Below, piece after piece: positions 1 to 9,891 of a DNA stretch of 22,746 nt. Below the pieces are notes generated by a model. That model did not search any database. It was not told where the DNA came from and saw nothing but the letters and a program-made list of their open reading frames with translations. Made by a program: the position numbers and the translations under genes. Source of the stretch: Geosiphon pyriformis (Eukaryota > Glomeromycota > Glomeromycetes > Archaeosporales > Geosiphonaceae); assembly GCA_016748015.1 (NCBI GenBank), contig JAAOMT010000368.1:1-22746 (forward strand), written 5' to 3'. The first letter of the stretch is position 1, and each line of letters opens with the position of its first letter.

Positions 1-684
1 AACTTTCCCGCCTCCTCAGCCAATATTTTGAATTCTTCAGGCGTCCAATCCCCAATTTTTATCCCTGGTGCCAAATAGCAAATATAGTGGTTTCGTATGG
101 CCACAGGAGACCTTTGAAGAATATGACTTATTTTTTTCCATTTTTGACCATATGTCTGAACTAAATTTTGCAGTTGTTCATTTTCATTTTTAGTCCATGG
201 GCCACGTTTTGGTTCGCTTAAAACACTGTGATACCGACTCTTTAAACCCTCAACACTTCTTTTGGGGAAACAGCCAGTTAAAAATATAGATTTCCAATTA
301 ATTTTACCATAGATTAAATATTTCTTGGCAGCCAATTGTAGCTCCTCATCCTCTTTAAGTGTCCATTTCTGCGCCTTTCTGGTTAATCTAACATCAACAA
401 TACTTTCGCCAGTGCTTAAGCTATAAAATTTACTTTCCAGAGCTGGGATTGTTCTTTTTTGAAAATATTTCTGAGAAATCGGCTTCCAATTTGAACCGTT
501 CTTCTTTTGACACTCAATGAGCATTTTTTTTCTTCCAAAGTCCAGGATCTTAGCCCAGAAATTTTATGACCACATTGGCTGGTAACTATCGGCTAATTTA
601 TAAGTGAATAAGAGAATTTTTCCATTTATTGAATGCGGATTATTTGCAGTAGCTTACCTCCTCTTTACTTAAATTCAGTTTCAT
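1..684 (-). pseudogene. Five-repeat Myb-like protein, frameshifted and cut by window edge
   Basis: This copy encodes the first three Myb/SANT repeats and part of the fourth, then runs off the window. Proposed exon 1 is 684-658 (27 nt, beginning MKLN), a GTAAGC donor opens a 65-nt intron (657-593), and exon 2 starts at 592. Exon 2 has eight A where the right copy has nine (just before the ATG at 524-522), so the spliced frame shifts there and meets a stop within about 40 codons. Downstream of the run the frame is open to the edge and matches the right copy except for one Tyr-to-Asn change (base 500). An ATG right after the run could start a shortened protein lacking the first repeat's leading Trp. 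Homology to the other promoters ends at 758, before the TATA box. A run-length sequencing error is possible, but the promoter loss is independent evidence of decay. Confidence 0.8.
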
Positions 685-758
685 TAAATTTGATCAAATA
701 CAAATGGTAAAACCTGTGGTATAATTAGAACGTAATTTGATCGTGACTTGCATAGTTT
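1..758. repeat. Left arm of large inverted repeat
   Basis: Base 1 pairs with base 22746 and the match continues inward. The first 499 bases are a perfect reverse complement of the right end. Differences seen by eye are one substitution at 500, a one-base homopolymer length difference near 524-531, four substitutions at 694, 697, 699 and 706, and one at 750. After 758 the two arms share nothing. Where the complete copy at 5122-6062 can be compared it agrees with the right arm, so the changes arose in the left arm. The first 59 bases are also identical to 5369-5427. Confidence 0.95.
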
Positions 759-1298
759 TAAATATATTTTTTTTTCTACTGTGCTGCGACAAAATTAAAG
801 TATTTTTATCTACAAAAACATTTAATATTAAAGTCACAAATATGTATTATATTACAATTCTGTACAACTGTTTATTCAAGTATCTTACTACTAACTGAAA
901 GTAAATTATTATTTGAACTTTTGAAGAGACTTTATTTTGTTAGAAATATTAAATTAAATCAACCCAAGTTTTCAGCAAATATCAAAACCACTTAAAAGGA
1001 GCTTTGGATTTGTGCTTTTAATAAGCAAATTTTTTTGGTTTTTTATTAGACTTTACAAAAGTAATTACAAAGGGCACAACAAATTAACTAGCAAATGAGC
1101 AAATAGTTATAAGTTAAAGCACATTAATAAATAGCAAAAAGTGAAATAATAAAAAGAAATATATTAATATATTTAATGTATAAGTAATTTATTTATTATA
1201 ATTAATTTTAAAATTACATTACTAATCTTTTGAAAAAATTTAAATCAGAAAATAGCTTATATTTGTCAATAAACATATTTTTTACTAATTTATTGATT

Positions 1299-1395
1299 TC
1301 TAAATTAATTATTAGCTTGATTATTAATCTAATTAATGACTTAATTGTTAACTTAATTATTAATTCAATTATTAATTCAATTATTAATTTAAAAT
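1299..1395. repeat. Imperfect AT tandem repeat
   Basis: Variants of AATTATTAATTC recur; three consecutive 12-mers are nearly perfect around 1355-1390. Because the motif is almost self-complementary, both strands stay open and give spurious Ile/Asn/Leu-rich frames. Confidence 0.75.
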
Positions 1396-2271
1396 TGATC
1401 AAATTGTTAACTTGATTATTTGTTTTTTTTAATAATTATGGAAATAAATTTGTTAAATTGTAAAAACACCAATAGTTTTGTTTTTCTCTTTTTTTTATGA
1501 CTTGTATTTGTTAAAATAATTGATATTTGTTATTAAATTTTAAAAAGCACTAACTTAGACATAAAATTATAGCAATTGTATTGGTTTTTAACCTTCTAAA
1601 AGGTTAAAAATTCTAATTTTAAGACTAATTATATCAAGTAAATAATTTACTTATTTAATTTTCTTTCTGTTAATTTTTCTATGTTAAGTTTTTATCACTA
1701 TAAAATAATTGTTTTTGATTATCTATTAGTTTTACTTTAATCTATAATAATATTGTTAACTTTGAAAATTTTACAACCAGAAAAAAGTTAATTTATTGAA
1801 TTTAAATGGCTTAAAATTTCTTTATTACTTAAAAAAATATTAGTAAATCAAGACTATATTAGCTAAAGCTGAATTTTCATATAAAAAATTACATATTATT
1901 ACAAATTAGTTAGTTTTAATTTAATATCAATAATTTTATTAAACATTTAAAAACATATTTGATGTTATCAAAAAATATGTCAAGAAATATTGTAAAATAC
2001 AACAACAGCAAAAAAAATTAATTTAAAAACTATAATAGACTTGATATTTTAAATTTAATAAAAAAATTAGATTAATAAGCTTAATAATAACATTTAAAAA
2101 ATTTGAAATGTAAACTTTGCACAAAACAGTTTAATATTGTTTTTAGAAATTAATTTAAAACTAATAAAACTTAAAAGCAATTGAATACAGTTTTAAAAAA
2201 CACTAAGCACTAAGACAAAAATTACCTATCCAAAAATTTGTTGATAGCTAATAACTTTTTAATTATTATTA

Positions 2272-2317
2272 AATAATATTAACAAACACAATAATATTAG
2301 CAAACACAATAATATTA
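2272..2317. repeat. 18-bp tandem repeat, 2.5 copies
   Basis: AATAATATTAACAAACAC (2272-2289) is followed by the same unit with one A-to-G change (2290-2307), then the first ten bases of a third unit (2308-2317). No gene is adjacent. Confidence 0.85.
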
Positions 2318-3466
2318 AAAAAAGAAGTTATTATTTCAGTTTTATAATATTAACTTAACTTTTAGTAATTAATAATATTATATAATATTAAATAAAAGTA
2401 TATATTAAAACATAACTTATTAATAAAACAAAACTAGCAGAAAGATAAAAAAAAAGGTAAAACAACCAAGATTTAAAAACAGTAACAACAGTAACTAAGT
2501 TTTCAAAAAGCACAAAGTTGTTGGTTTTTGGCACAGCAAATGAAAATTGATTACTGCTATTGATAAAAGTAAAGCATTTTGGTTATTTTTTTCTTGTTAT
2601 TTAGAAAAAAAGTGTTACTATTGTAGTTTTTTTGGTAGAAAAAAGAGTTTGATACTGTTAGTCTTTTTGATAATAAAAACAATGCTAATCTATTTTAATG
2701 AGTTCTTTTAACAACACTTTTACAATAAAGCCAAAAAAGACAAAAAATGTTTCTTGTCTAGCTGCTTTTATTATTGAGAGACCTTTTTTTGGTAGTTGCT
2801 TTCTTATTTATAATAGTAGAAATAGATGTTGTTTTTTTGTCTTTTACTTTGATTGTGAACATGAGATTTACAAAACTAAAAAGAGTTCTTATCAGTTATA
2901 AAGACAAATAAAATAATCAGTGAATATAAATTTATTCAGCTAAAATATAGTTTTGGCTAAAGCTTTAAATTACATTCGACATGTTAATAAATACAAAATA
3001 TATAATCAATTTTATTGTATGAAAAAATTATTTACAAAATAAATTGCTAATTGTTAGTTCAAATTTCATTTAAGAAATATCAATAAATTCAAAAAATAAA
3101 GCTTTTTGTTGTAATTGAAAGTCACATGTTATATAGTTAATGTTAGACTTAATTTTTTTCTTAATGAATCAAAACTACCGGTTAGAATTGAAAATGCAAA
3201 TTTTTGAGTTTGGATAGGGTATGTCTCAAAGCTATAGAAAAATTATCTCGGTTTTAAATAATACTAGTATAAAATATTTTGGATTTTTAAAAATTCGAGT
3301 TATCTTATAGTCATATAAAAGATTTTGCTTTGGCAAATTTTATTATATATTTACGCGTGAGACGCTATCATTATTTCTAGCATAAAAAGTGGCAAATATT
3401 GCTAATTGTCGCTATTTAAATGTAAAATTGCCGTTTGCGAAAGCCAAATTAGCTGCAATAGTAGCC

Positions 3467-3860
3467 TTAAAAAAAATGCAAATATCGGTATATGAAAACA
3501 CTAAACGTATTTTTAAATTTCAAGATTATCGATACTTCAATATCCATTTTGTAGCATGCTGAATTGATTCTACTAGTGAATACTCCCAAATATATTTTAG
3601 GACTATTTTCATAGATAATTCTAATTTGATCACACTATGAAGAATCTTGAAACTCATCTAAAAACTCATAATCAAAAAAGGGTCGAAATAGCATTTAAAT
3701 AATTGGGGAGATTGGTGGGCGGTACGCCATTTCTTATATTTTGAGCAACTTTCCAGACTTTTCAAGCGGCAATAATGTAGTCGATAAAATAATTCACAAT
3801 CCAATTTATATTCCACCTGATAGAGACAATTAGAATGGCGGAGTCAATTATTATGAATAG
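3467..3860. other. Coding-like relic region, strand uncertain
   Basis: Composition is less AT-rich than the spacers and several frames are unusually open. On the minus strand 3467-3634 (55 codons, containing SPKIYLGVFTSRIN) and 3661-3843 (61 codons, containing YKKWRTAHQSPQLFKC) are open. On the plus strand 3699-3830 (44 codons, containing GEIGGRYAISYILSNFPDF and ending PPDRDN before a stop) is open and continues after the stop as NGGVNYYE. I recognise no family with confidence. The pattern suits decayed coding DNA, possibly of a mobile element, next to the Fanzor-like fragment. Confidence 0.4.
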
Positions 3861-3875
3861 ATTTCATGGGAGTAT

Positions 3876-4121
3876 TTAAAGAATATTAACAAAATTGCAA
3901 AAAGAACCTTTAGCCAATTGCTCGCCCTTAGCAATCAGATTTCGACGCAAACGATAATGCCAGTAAAACATTTTTTGAAATCTTTTAATCTTATGATTCT
4001 TCGTGTCTGACAGCTCATACGGTTGTATGATGATTAAATCAAACTCGCGAGTAAAAAATAGGATCGCTTTTCTGTGGATTTTATTCTGCAGACGCACAAT
4101 CTTTCGTTGTACGAGACTGCT
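3876..4121 (-). pseudogene. Fanzor/TnpB (IS605 OrfB-type) nuclease fragment
   Basis: The frame reads VQRKIVRLQNKIHRKAILFF, then a short beta-strand-like stretch DLIIIQPYELSD, then FQKMFYWHYRLRRNLIAKGE. That order is typical of the part of the TnpB/Fanzor RuvC domain between the first and second catalytic motifs and just after: an arginine/lysine-rich helix ending in a K-x-H-R/W segment, a hydrophobic strand, and a W-x-Y-R-F-R-x-x-L-x-x-K helix. Full proteins of the family are RNA-guided DNA nucleases of several hundred residues. Here a TAA lies directly upstream (4122-4124), no ATG begins the frame, and the zinc ribbon and final catalytic motif do not follow in frame. It is a broken remnant. 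The match is from remembered family patterns, so a chance resemblance is not excluded. Confidence 0.55.
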
Positions 4122-4199
4122 TTACCGAGTCGCAGGTGTTACGGATGAAAAATTGTTATTTATAATTGAGAATTGCTCCACTAACTGCTAAACAATACC

Positions 4200-5121
4200 A
4201 AAGCTTCTGCTATTTTTGAAGAATTATTTTGAACTTTACTCATCATGGAGTTTAATTACTAAACTTCCTTTTGGGATAATTAGGCAAAAAGTTTTATTAT
4301 AGTTTAATAAGGGTTTTTTGATTGGCAAGTATTTTTATAGCGATATAAAGGTATAAAAAGAATTTAAAATTTATACTATCAAATCGATTATTTTAGAATT
4401 TCAAAGATAATAATAATATTTTTATAAAAATTTTGCATTCTCAGAAAAGCAAAATAGAACAATAGTAAATTGCATCAAATAATTAAAATTAGGCTGAAAT
4501 TTCAGAAATAAGTTAAGAATTATATTTTGAGATGAATTCATTATTAAATTTATGCATATTAAAATTCGAAACGAATTTTTTGAAAACATAATTTTATTTA
4601 ATCAAAATGCAGAGCTTGAGAATCTGTTCCAAATTTAATGTTTTGGGATTTTACAATTTAAGGTGTGATTTATTTGAATGGTTTTTTCAAAATTTAACTT
4701 TAAAAAATCTTTTAATTCAATTAGTCAAAAAAAAATTTTGGATATTCATTTTGAAAAGGGCTAAGAATAATAAACCACATGACACTTTTTAAAATATAAA
4801 ATTTGATGCTAATAAAAACTCTGTAACTTTTAGACATTGAGAATTTGTAGGCGAAGTAAGATTTAAAACTTAATATTCATTCGCTGGTAAAAATAAGTCA
4901 CTTATAACTGCTGTTCTATTTTTATTCTTGTTTCCAAAATAAGAGCCCAAATGCGACAAGTTTATATCTATCATTTAAGATTTATTTTGTTGCCCATTTT
5001 TTATTAAGAAAGAGATGCTTTATCTTTCATCTCGACTCTTCTATCCAAATTTAAATCTATCTGATCTCCATTATAAAAAATGTGAATCAAAGCCAAAAAA
5101 AGCTCATATTTTATAATAATT
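4200..5121. other. AT-rich spacer
   Basis: I see no recognisable gene or RNA. An ATG-started frame of 61 codons at 4607-4792 is hydrophobic and low in complexity, with no conserved motif and no promoter-like context. The last ~150 bases should be the 3' untranslated region of the Myb-like gene on the minus strand; no perfect AATAAA was seen there. Confidence 0.6.
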
Positions 5122-6062
5122 TCAACTTGTTTTCTTTAGCATCTTTTCATTACATTGTTTGGGACTTCTTGTACTTACAGCCTCCGAAACCTTTTGAAAA
5201 TTTTTACCAAATTTTTTGATTGCTTCATTTAAGGTATGTATTTCTATATCATTCCATTTTCCACTATTGAAATTCCTTTGAACTTTTGGGGAATTATAAT
5301 AATGGCTTTTAATATCCTTCAAAGGTCGCCCGGGTATTAATTGCTGGATTTCTTCCCAATTTTCGTTGAACTTTCCCGCCTCCTCAGCCAATATTTTGAA
5401 TTCTTCAGGCGTCCAATCCCCAATTTTACTTCCTGGTGCCAAATAGTGGATATAGTGGTCTCGTATGAACGTAGGAGGTCTTTGAAGAATATGACTTATT
5501 TTTGTCCATTTTTTGCCATGTGTCTGAACTAAATCGCGCAGTTGTTCATCTTCACTTTTAGTCCATGGGCCACGTTTTGGTTTCGCCAAAGATTCGTGAT
5601 ATCGACTCGCTAAACTTCTAGCACTTCTTTTGGGGAAAGAGCCAGCTAAAAATATAGATTTCCAATTGATTTTGCCATGGATTAAATATTTCTTGGCAGC
5701 CAATTGTAGCTCCTCATCCTCTTTAAGTGTCCATTTCTGCACCTTTCTGGTTAATCTATCATCAATAATACTTTCGCCAGTGCTTAAGCAATAAAATTTA
5801 ATTTGGATAGCTTTGATCGTTCTTGATTGAAAATATTTCTGAGAAATCAGCTTCCAATTTGAACCGTACTTCTTTTGTAGCTCAATAAGGGTTTGTTTTT
5901 CTTCCGAAGTCCAGTTCCGACGATATTTTAGACCAGGAATCTTATGATCCTTTTGGCTAGTAACCATAAGCTAATTCATAGGTGAATAAGAAAACTTTTC
6001 TATATATTGAATGCGGATTATTTGAAGTAGTTTACCTCCTTTTTTTTTAAATTCAGTTTCAT
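5122..6062 (-). CDS. Five-repeat Myb/SANT-like DNA-binding protein (complete copy)
   Basis: The long frame (5967-5122, 281 codons from its first ATG) contains five tandem Myb/SANT-type helix-turn-helix repeats, recognised by paired aromatic residues: W19/W38, W79/W102, W135/W154, W185/W204 and W238/F257. Acidic runs follow each leading Trp (SEEK, KEDEE, KSEDE, PEEF). Such repeats normally bind the DNA major groove, so a nuclear sequence-specific regulator is likely. I propose that translation starts in a 27-nt exon 1 (6062-6036, MKLN...), followed by a 65-nt intron (6035-5971, GTAAAC...TTAG) and exon 2 from 5970, giving about 291 residues. The alternative is the ATG at 5967 with no intron. 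The choice rests on the related copies at the right end and at 18784, which have no ATG in the matching place. By eye about three quarters of the residues match the right-end copy. Target genes are unknown. Confidence 0.85.
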
Positions 6063-6187
6063 TAAATTTGACCATACACAAATTGTAAAACCTGTGGTAT
6101 AATTAGAACGCAATTTGATCGTAGCTTTCATAGTTTGTGATTGAAAAAAAATAAGTGATAAACAAATGTTTCAGTTGCAAAATTCTT

Positions 6188-6197
6188 TATTTATATA
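6188..6197 (-). promoter_or_regulatory. TATA box of the complete Myb-like gene
   Basis: Minus-strand TATATAAATA lies 135 nt upstream of the proposed exon 1 ATG. The right-end copy has the identical box at the identical distance, which argues that both promoters descend from one functional promoter. Confidence 0.7.
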
Positions 6198-6199
6198 GA

Positions 6200-6217
6200 T
6201 GACCAAAGTGTCGATCA
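6200..6217 (-). promoter_or_regulatory. Conserved partly palindromic 18-mer upstream of TATA
   Basis: The minus strand reads TGATCGACACTTTGGTCA, ending three bases before the TATA box. The right-end copy has the same element with two changes at the same spacing. Arms related to TGATC/GATCA suggest a dimer or repeat-protein binding site. The regulator is unknown; self-regulation is one possibility. Confidence 0.4.
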
Positions 6218-6239
6218 AGCTAGAAGGTTACGCAAGACA

Positions 6240-6980
6240 AACTAAAAAGTCTAAATCATTCAAGTTTATCCTATTGAATATGATTGTTGTAACTTATTTA
6301 TATTGGAAAATTAGTAAAAAGTTTTACAATTTAATTTTAGCACAATAAATAAAAATTCTAATAAAATACAATAGATAAACAGTTGAAATCAAAAATTTTT
6401 GGGAAAGAGCTAATATAATCATAAAAATTTCTTCAAGAACAAAGACCTGTAGTAATATTATTTTCTAATTTACAATATATTTCAAGAGGTAATATAAATT
6501 TTTCGTGAATTATCATACTTTGTAACAAGTAAGAAAATTTCAAACCATTGCTTACTATAGTTGAAATACTTCCACCCACCAAAAAGTTCGAGTCAAAGCC
6601 ATACTTATGTTTAAATTCTATTAATGTTCTAAAGCTATATTACATAGATTTATTTATGAAAATTTCATTGATTTATTGCAGAAGAAAATGATTTAAAAAT
6701 AAATGAATTGTATATCATTAATCAATAATGGATTAATAACTAAGTTGAGTCTTTGACACTTTTGCTGAGTATAAATATTTTAAACTATTCATTGGAATGC
6801 AATTTTAATAAGTAAGGTTTATATGAGCGGCTTTATTTTGAAATGAAAAGTTGTAAATTGATTTCTTAGTAGTAGGTAAAGCCTAATTAATTTTTTTGAT
6901 TTAGACTGGTTGGCATTAATATTTTTTATATTTATATTTTATGTATTGCAAAAGCCAGTGGCTTTTATAACTATAATTTT
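6240..6980. other. AT-rich spacer
   Basis: Homology to the promoter of the right-end Myb copy stops near 6220. From there to the transposon relic I see no gene, RNA or ordered repeat. Confidence 0.55.
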
Positions 6981-6989
6981 GTCTTTTGA

Positions 6990-7470
6990 TATACGGATAC
7001 TTTTTAAAGTCTTGCAATGAATTTTAGCGAAACGGTGTCATATAACCTTGAATATTTTCATTGCATTAACAGAATTAATTGTTAATTTTTGGAAATTTAA
7101 AAAATAGGTCTTGTTCATTGTAAAGTTGATGATCAAAATTTCTCATTCGAGCCACGATTCTAAAGGTAATATGCAAGGATAATGGTGCATAAACCTGATA
7201 ATGCTGCTTTTCATAAGCAAATTTTTAATGTCAAGGAGTAAAATGCTTCAATGAATTAAATTAGTAGGCTGATAAATCCTTTTCGGTCATAATTGTAAAA
7301 TTTTAAAAGCTTTTCAAAATTCAAATCAAAGATGATTCATCTAACCATATAACTTTTTCCCGGTCATTTACAGTTCAATGTCTGTATTTATTAGCAAATT
7401 AAAGTTTTGTTGTGGGTATCGAAAGTTAATTTAGAGCACGTTGAATAGCCTGTTTTGAAATTTTGTTTTG
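6990..7470 (-). pseudogene. Tc1/mariner-superfamily transposase relic
   Basis: One minus-strand frame reads KISKQAIQRALN (about 7464-7429), stop, LSIPTTKL, stop, FANKYRH, stop, TVNDREKVIWLDESS (7374-7330). This is the usual order in Tc1/mariner transposases: the end of the N-terminal helix-turn-helix region, then a helix of the type RLxFAxxYxxW, then WxKVIWxDESxF holding the second catalytic aspartate. Two of the lesions sit at conserved Trp positions (stop for Trp after FANKYRH; Arg for Trp before EKV). Further on, after a frameshift, QPTNLIH fits the next segment. No intact catalytic core or terminal inverted repeats could be found, so the element is dead. The lower boundary is a guess because homology fades. 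Confidence 0.8.
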
Positions 7471-7479
7471 AGATTTGCA

Positions 7480-9350
7480 TTAAATTGATTCGTTGAGAAT
7501 TTATATTGTGAGTAAGAGTTATTGTTAACATCTTGCATTTTGAACTGTTCATAATTCAAGCCATTCAGATTCTTTTTTGATAAATTTTAATCCGAAAAGT
7601 TTGCGAAACAGTTGTTTAAAAACATCCAACAATTTGACCTTTTCTTTTGCTGGTTATTTAATGAAATATGTTTGTACAGAAATCTTAATGCGCTGCAATC
7701 AAAATATGCTTAATATTATTAATTTCAATTATATAAATTTAATTAGTTGCAATTACTATGATGCACAGGCCTATTCAGACATTTAAATACAAATTTATTC
7801 TTTCTTTTTCACCAAGAAGTTTTAAAAACATTATTTTCTATAAAATATTTTCATAAAAACTTTAAAATATCTATTTTTAATCACCTGAGAAGGTTTTCAA
7901 TTTAGTTGGCCACTTTTATTAAAAGTTAATTTTTCTTGGCTATTTATCATTTAAAGGAAGCAATAATCTCTTTTAATAAGAAAGTAGCCAAATATATCTT
8001 AGCTAGAGATGGACTTATAACATATTAAAATTAATATTTTTTTAATAAATAAATATATAACTTTTAGTTTAATAATTTTTTCATCTTTTTCTATTATTAC
8101 TATAATTTTTTTTTTAATTTTTATTTGCAAACAAAATCCGAAATCTAAAAAAACAATAAACAATATAATTAACTATAAAATATTTAAATTAAGAAATTAA
8201 TATATTGATTTCTTTTTTCAAAATTTTCTTATTGTTTACATCACAATTTTTTCATTCAATATATGCAAATAAAATATTTAAACTAATAATTTGCATATTT
8301 TTTTATTATTTGAAACTTGTTTAAATTTTCAAAATCTTGAATATTATCAAGAATTCAAAAAAAAAATTTACATTAAATTAATGCATTTATAATTGATAAA
8401 TTGAAATCAACTTCAAGTTATTTTTTAACAGATAAAAATTTATTAATTAAAAATTGATTTATGAAATGTTACATTATTTTATTAAAAAAGTGTTTCCCTA
8501 ATATAGAAACAAAATATATGTTTTTTTTCAAGTTGCAAAAATTAAATTAAATTTAAGATAATTTTAAATTTTTGCAATAAAAGTAATTGCATTCATAATG
8601 TTGAAACATTAATTAAATTTTTATCAAAAAATTCATTTTTAATGTTTTAAAACATCATGTATTATTTATTCTTCTTTTATTAAATTGATTTATTAATATA
8701 ATATTTAAAAGTGTTGACTTAAATTTTATTCGATAAAGTTTAATTTTTTGAGCAATAACAAGAGTATTTTACTTTCATTTCTGAACTTATAATGCATATA
8801 TAATATGTGCAATAGAGGATTTTTTTCGAATTTTGAAATTTTAAGTTGTTTTTGCATTGTAATACAATTGTCAAAGTAAATATTTTTGAAAATGCTGAAT
8901 TAAATATTTTTTACAGTTATTAAAAAATGGTTTGTTTAAGGTAATGAATATTTAACTAAGTGTTCAAAAATTTCAATAAAAAAATCAATTATTATTTATA
9001 TTAAAAAAATTTTTGTTTAGTCCAAATTTCTAATCATTTTCCGATTACCCATGTATAAATAAAAGAAAAAACATTAGACGCTCAAAATGACGAAAAATTT
9101 TCAAATTATTCGATGCATACAAAAAACTCTTGCTATTTCTTATTTATATTATTTTTAAATTGCAATTTGGAATTACACTTTGAGTTTTTCATTTTTACTC
9201 AATTCGGAGATTTTAGAAAATTCTATTTATGGAACTTGCTTGAAATTATTTTAAACAAATTAGATATAAAATTTGTTTAGTTGACCTTGAGGCATCCAAA
9301 TCTTTGGAAAATTATTATATTTATAGACTTTCGGTAATCTATTATAAATT
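7480..9350. other. AT-rich spacer
   Basis: This stretch is dominated by A and T runs. The frame at 7577-7786 has no ATG near its beginning and no recognisable domain; it may be a remnant beyond the transposase relic. Nothing else is supported. Confidence 0.6.
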
Positions 9351-9359
9351 TTAAAAAAA

Positions 9360-9653
9360 TGAGATTAAGAAACATTGAGAAATTCCCAATGCCCAAATTT
9401 AACTTTGTGATGGCTTGTAAGGGTATTAGTCTCAATTATAAGAATAAAACAGGTATTTAAACTGCGGATCAAAAGAAGTTTTTACTTTCTTCATTCCAAA
9501 AATTGGTATCTGATGCGTAAAAATGGTTGTTTGACATTATTTAACTTGGGATTGCCGCAAAAAGACATAGTTTTTTTACACTTCTTTTTTGGATCGAATC
9601 GAATATAAAAAAGTTGCAATTCGATGATTCGAAAATCAAAATAAAATTTATAA
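9360..9653 (+). pseudogene. Decayed gene fragment, family unknown
   Basis: From an ATG at 9360 one frame continues for about 98 codons with only three internal stops. It reads MRLRNIEKFPMPKFNFVMAC, KGISLNYKNKTGI, stop, TADQKKFLLSSFQKLVSDA, stop, KWLFDII, stop, LGIAAKRHSFFTLLFWIES. Varied residues, including Cys, Trp, Gly, Pro and Met, are unlike the Lys/Asn/Ile strings that random AT-rich DNA gives here, so I read it as a decayed coding segment. I do not recognise the family. Confidence 0.35.
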
Positions 9654-9891
9654 AATTGATTTTTTTGCTATTCATAAAACCTTAGAATGTCACTAAGCTA
9701 TCATAATATGTACAAAGGGATATTTGGAGATTTGTAAATTAAAAGTCTTCATATGTATAAGTATCTATATACAGGATAAAAATTTCAAAATAAATGGTGT
9801 AATAATGAATTTGTGTATAAGACCTATTAGGTTCCTTTTGTGTTTGTTTGTTTGTTATTGTCTATTTTTGAGTTATTAAGTTTAACATGTT

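Larger units (their letters stand above)
759..3180. other. AT-rich spacer without convincing genes
   Basis: The stretch is very AT-rich with many A and T runs. The overlapping open frames at 1214-1415 on both strands encode almost only Ile, Leu, Asn and Lys and come from a repetitive AT tract. An ATG-started frame of 67 codons at 2698-2901 (MSSFNN...) is the only other candidate. It has no recognisable domain and is flanked by T runs, so I give it little weight. Confidence 0.6.

Noticed and set aside
1214-1415. Overlapping open frames on both strands rich in Ile and Leu
   Set aside because: They are by-products of a near-palindromic AT repeat.
4003-4191. Plus-strand frame opposite the Fanzor-like fragment
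   Set aside because: The minus frame carries the recognisable motif order; the plus frame shows none.
5341-5532. Plus-strand open frame inside the Myb-like gene
   Set aside because: It is antisense to well-supported repeats 3-4 and has no motif of its own. The frames antisense to the F-box gene (15475-15714), the WGR gene (9887-10298) and the diverged Myb copy (17825-18037) are rejected for the same reason.
7577-7786. 69-codon plus-strand frame
   Set aside because: It begins with TTG, has no domain and borders a dead transposon.
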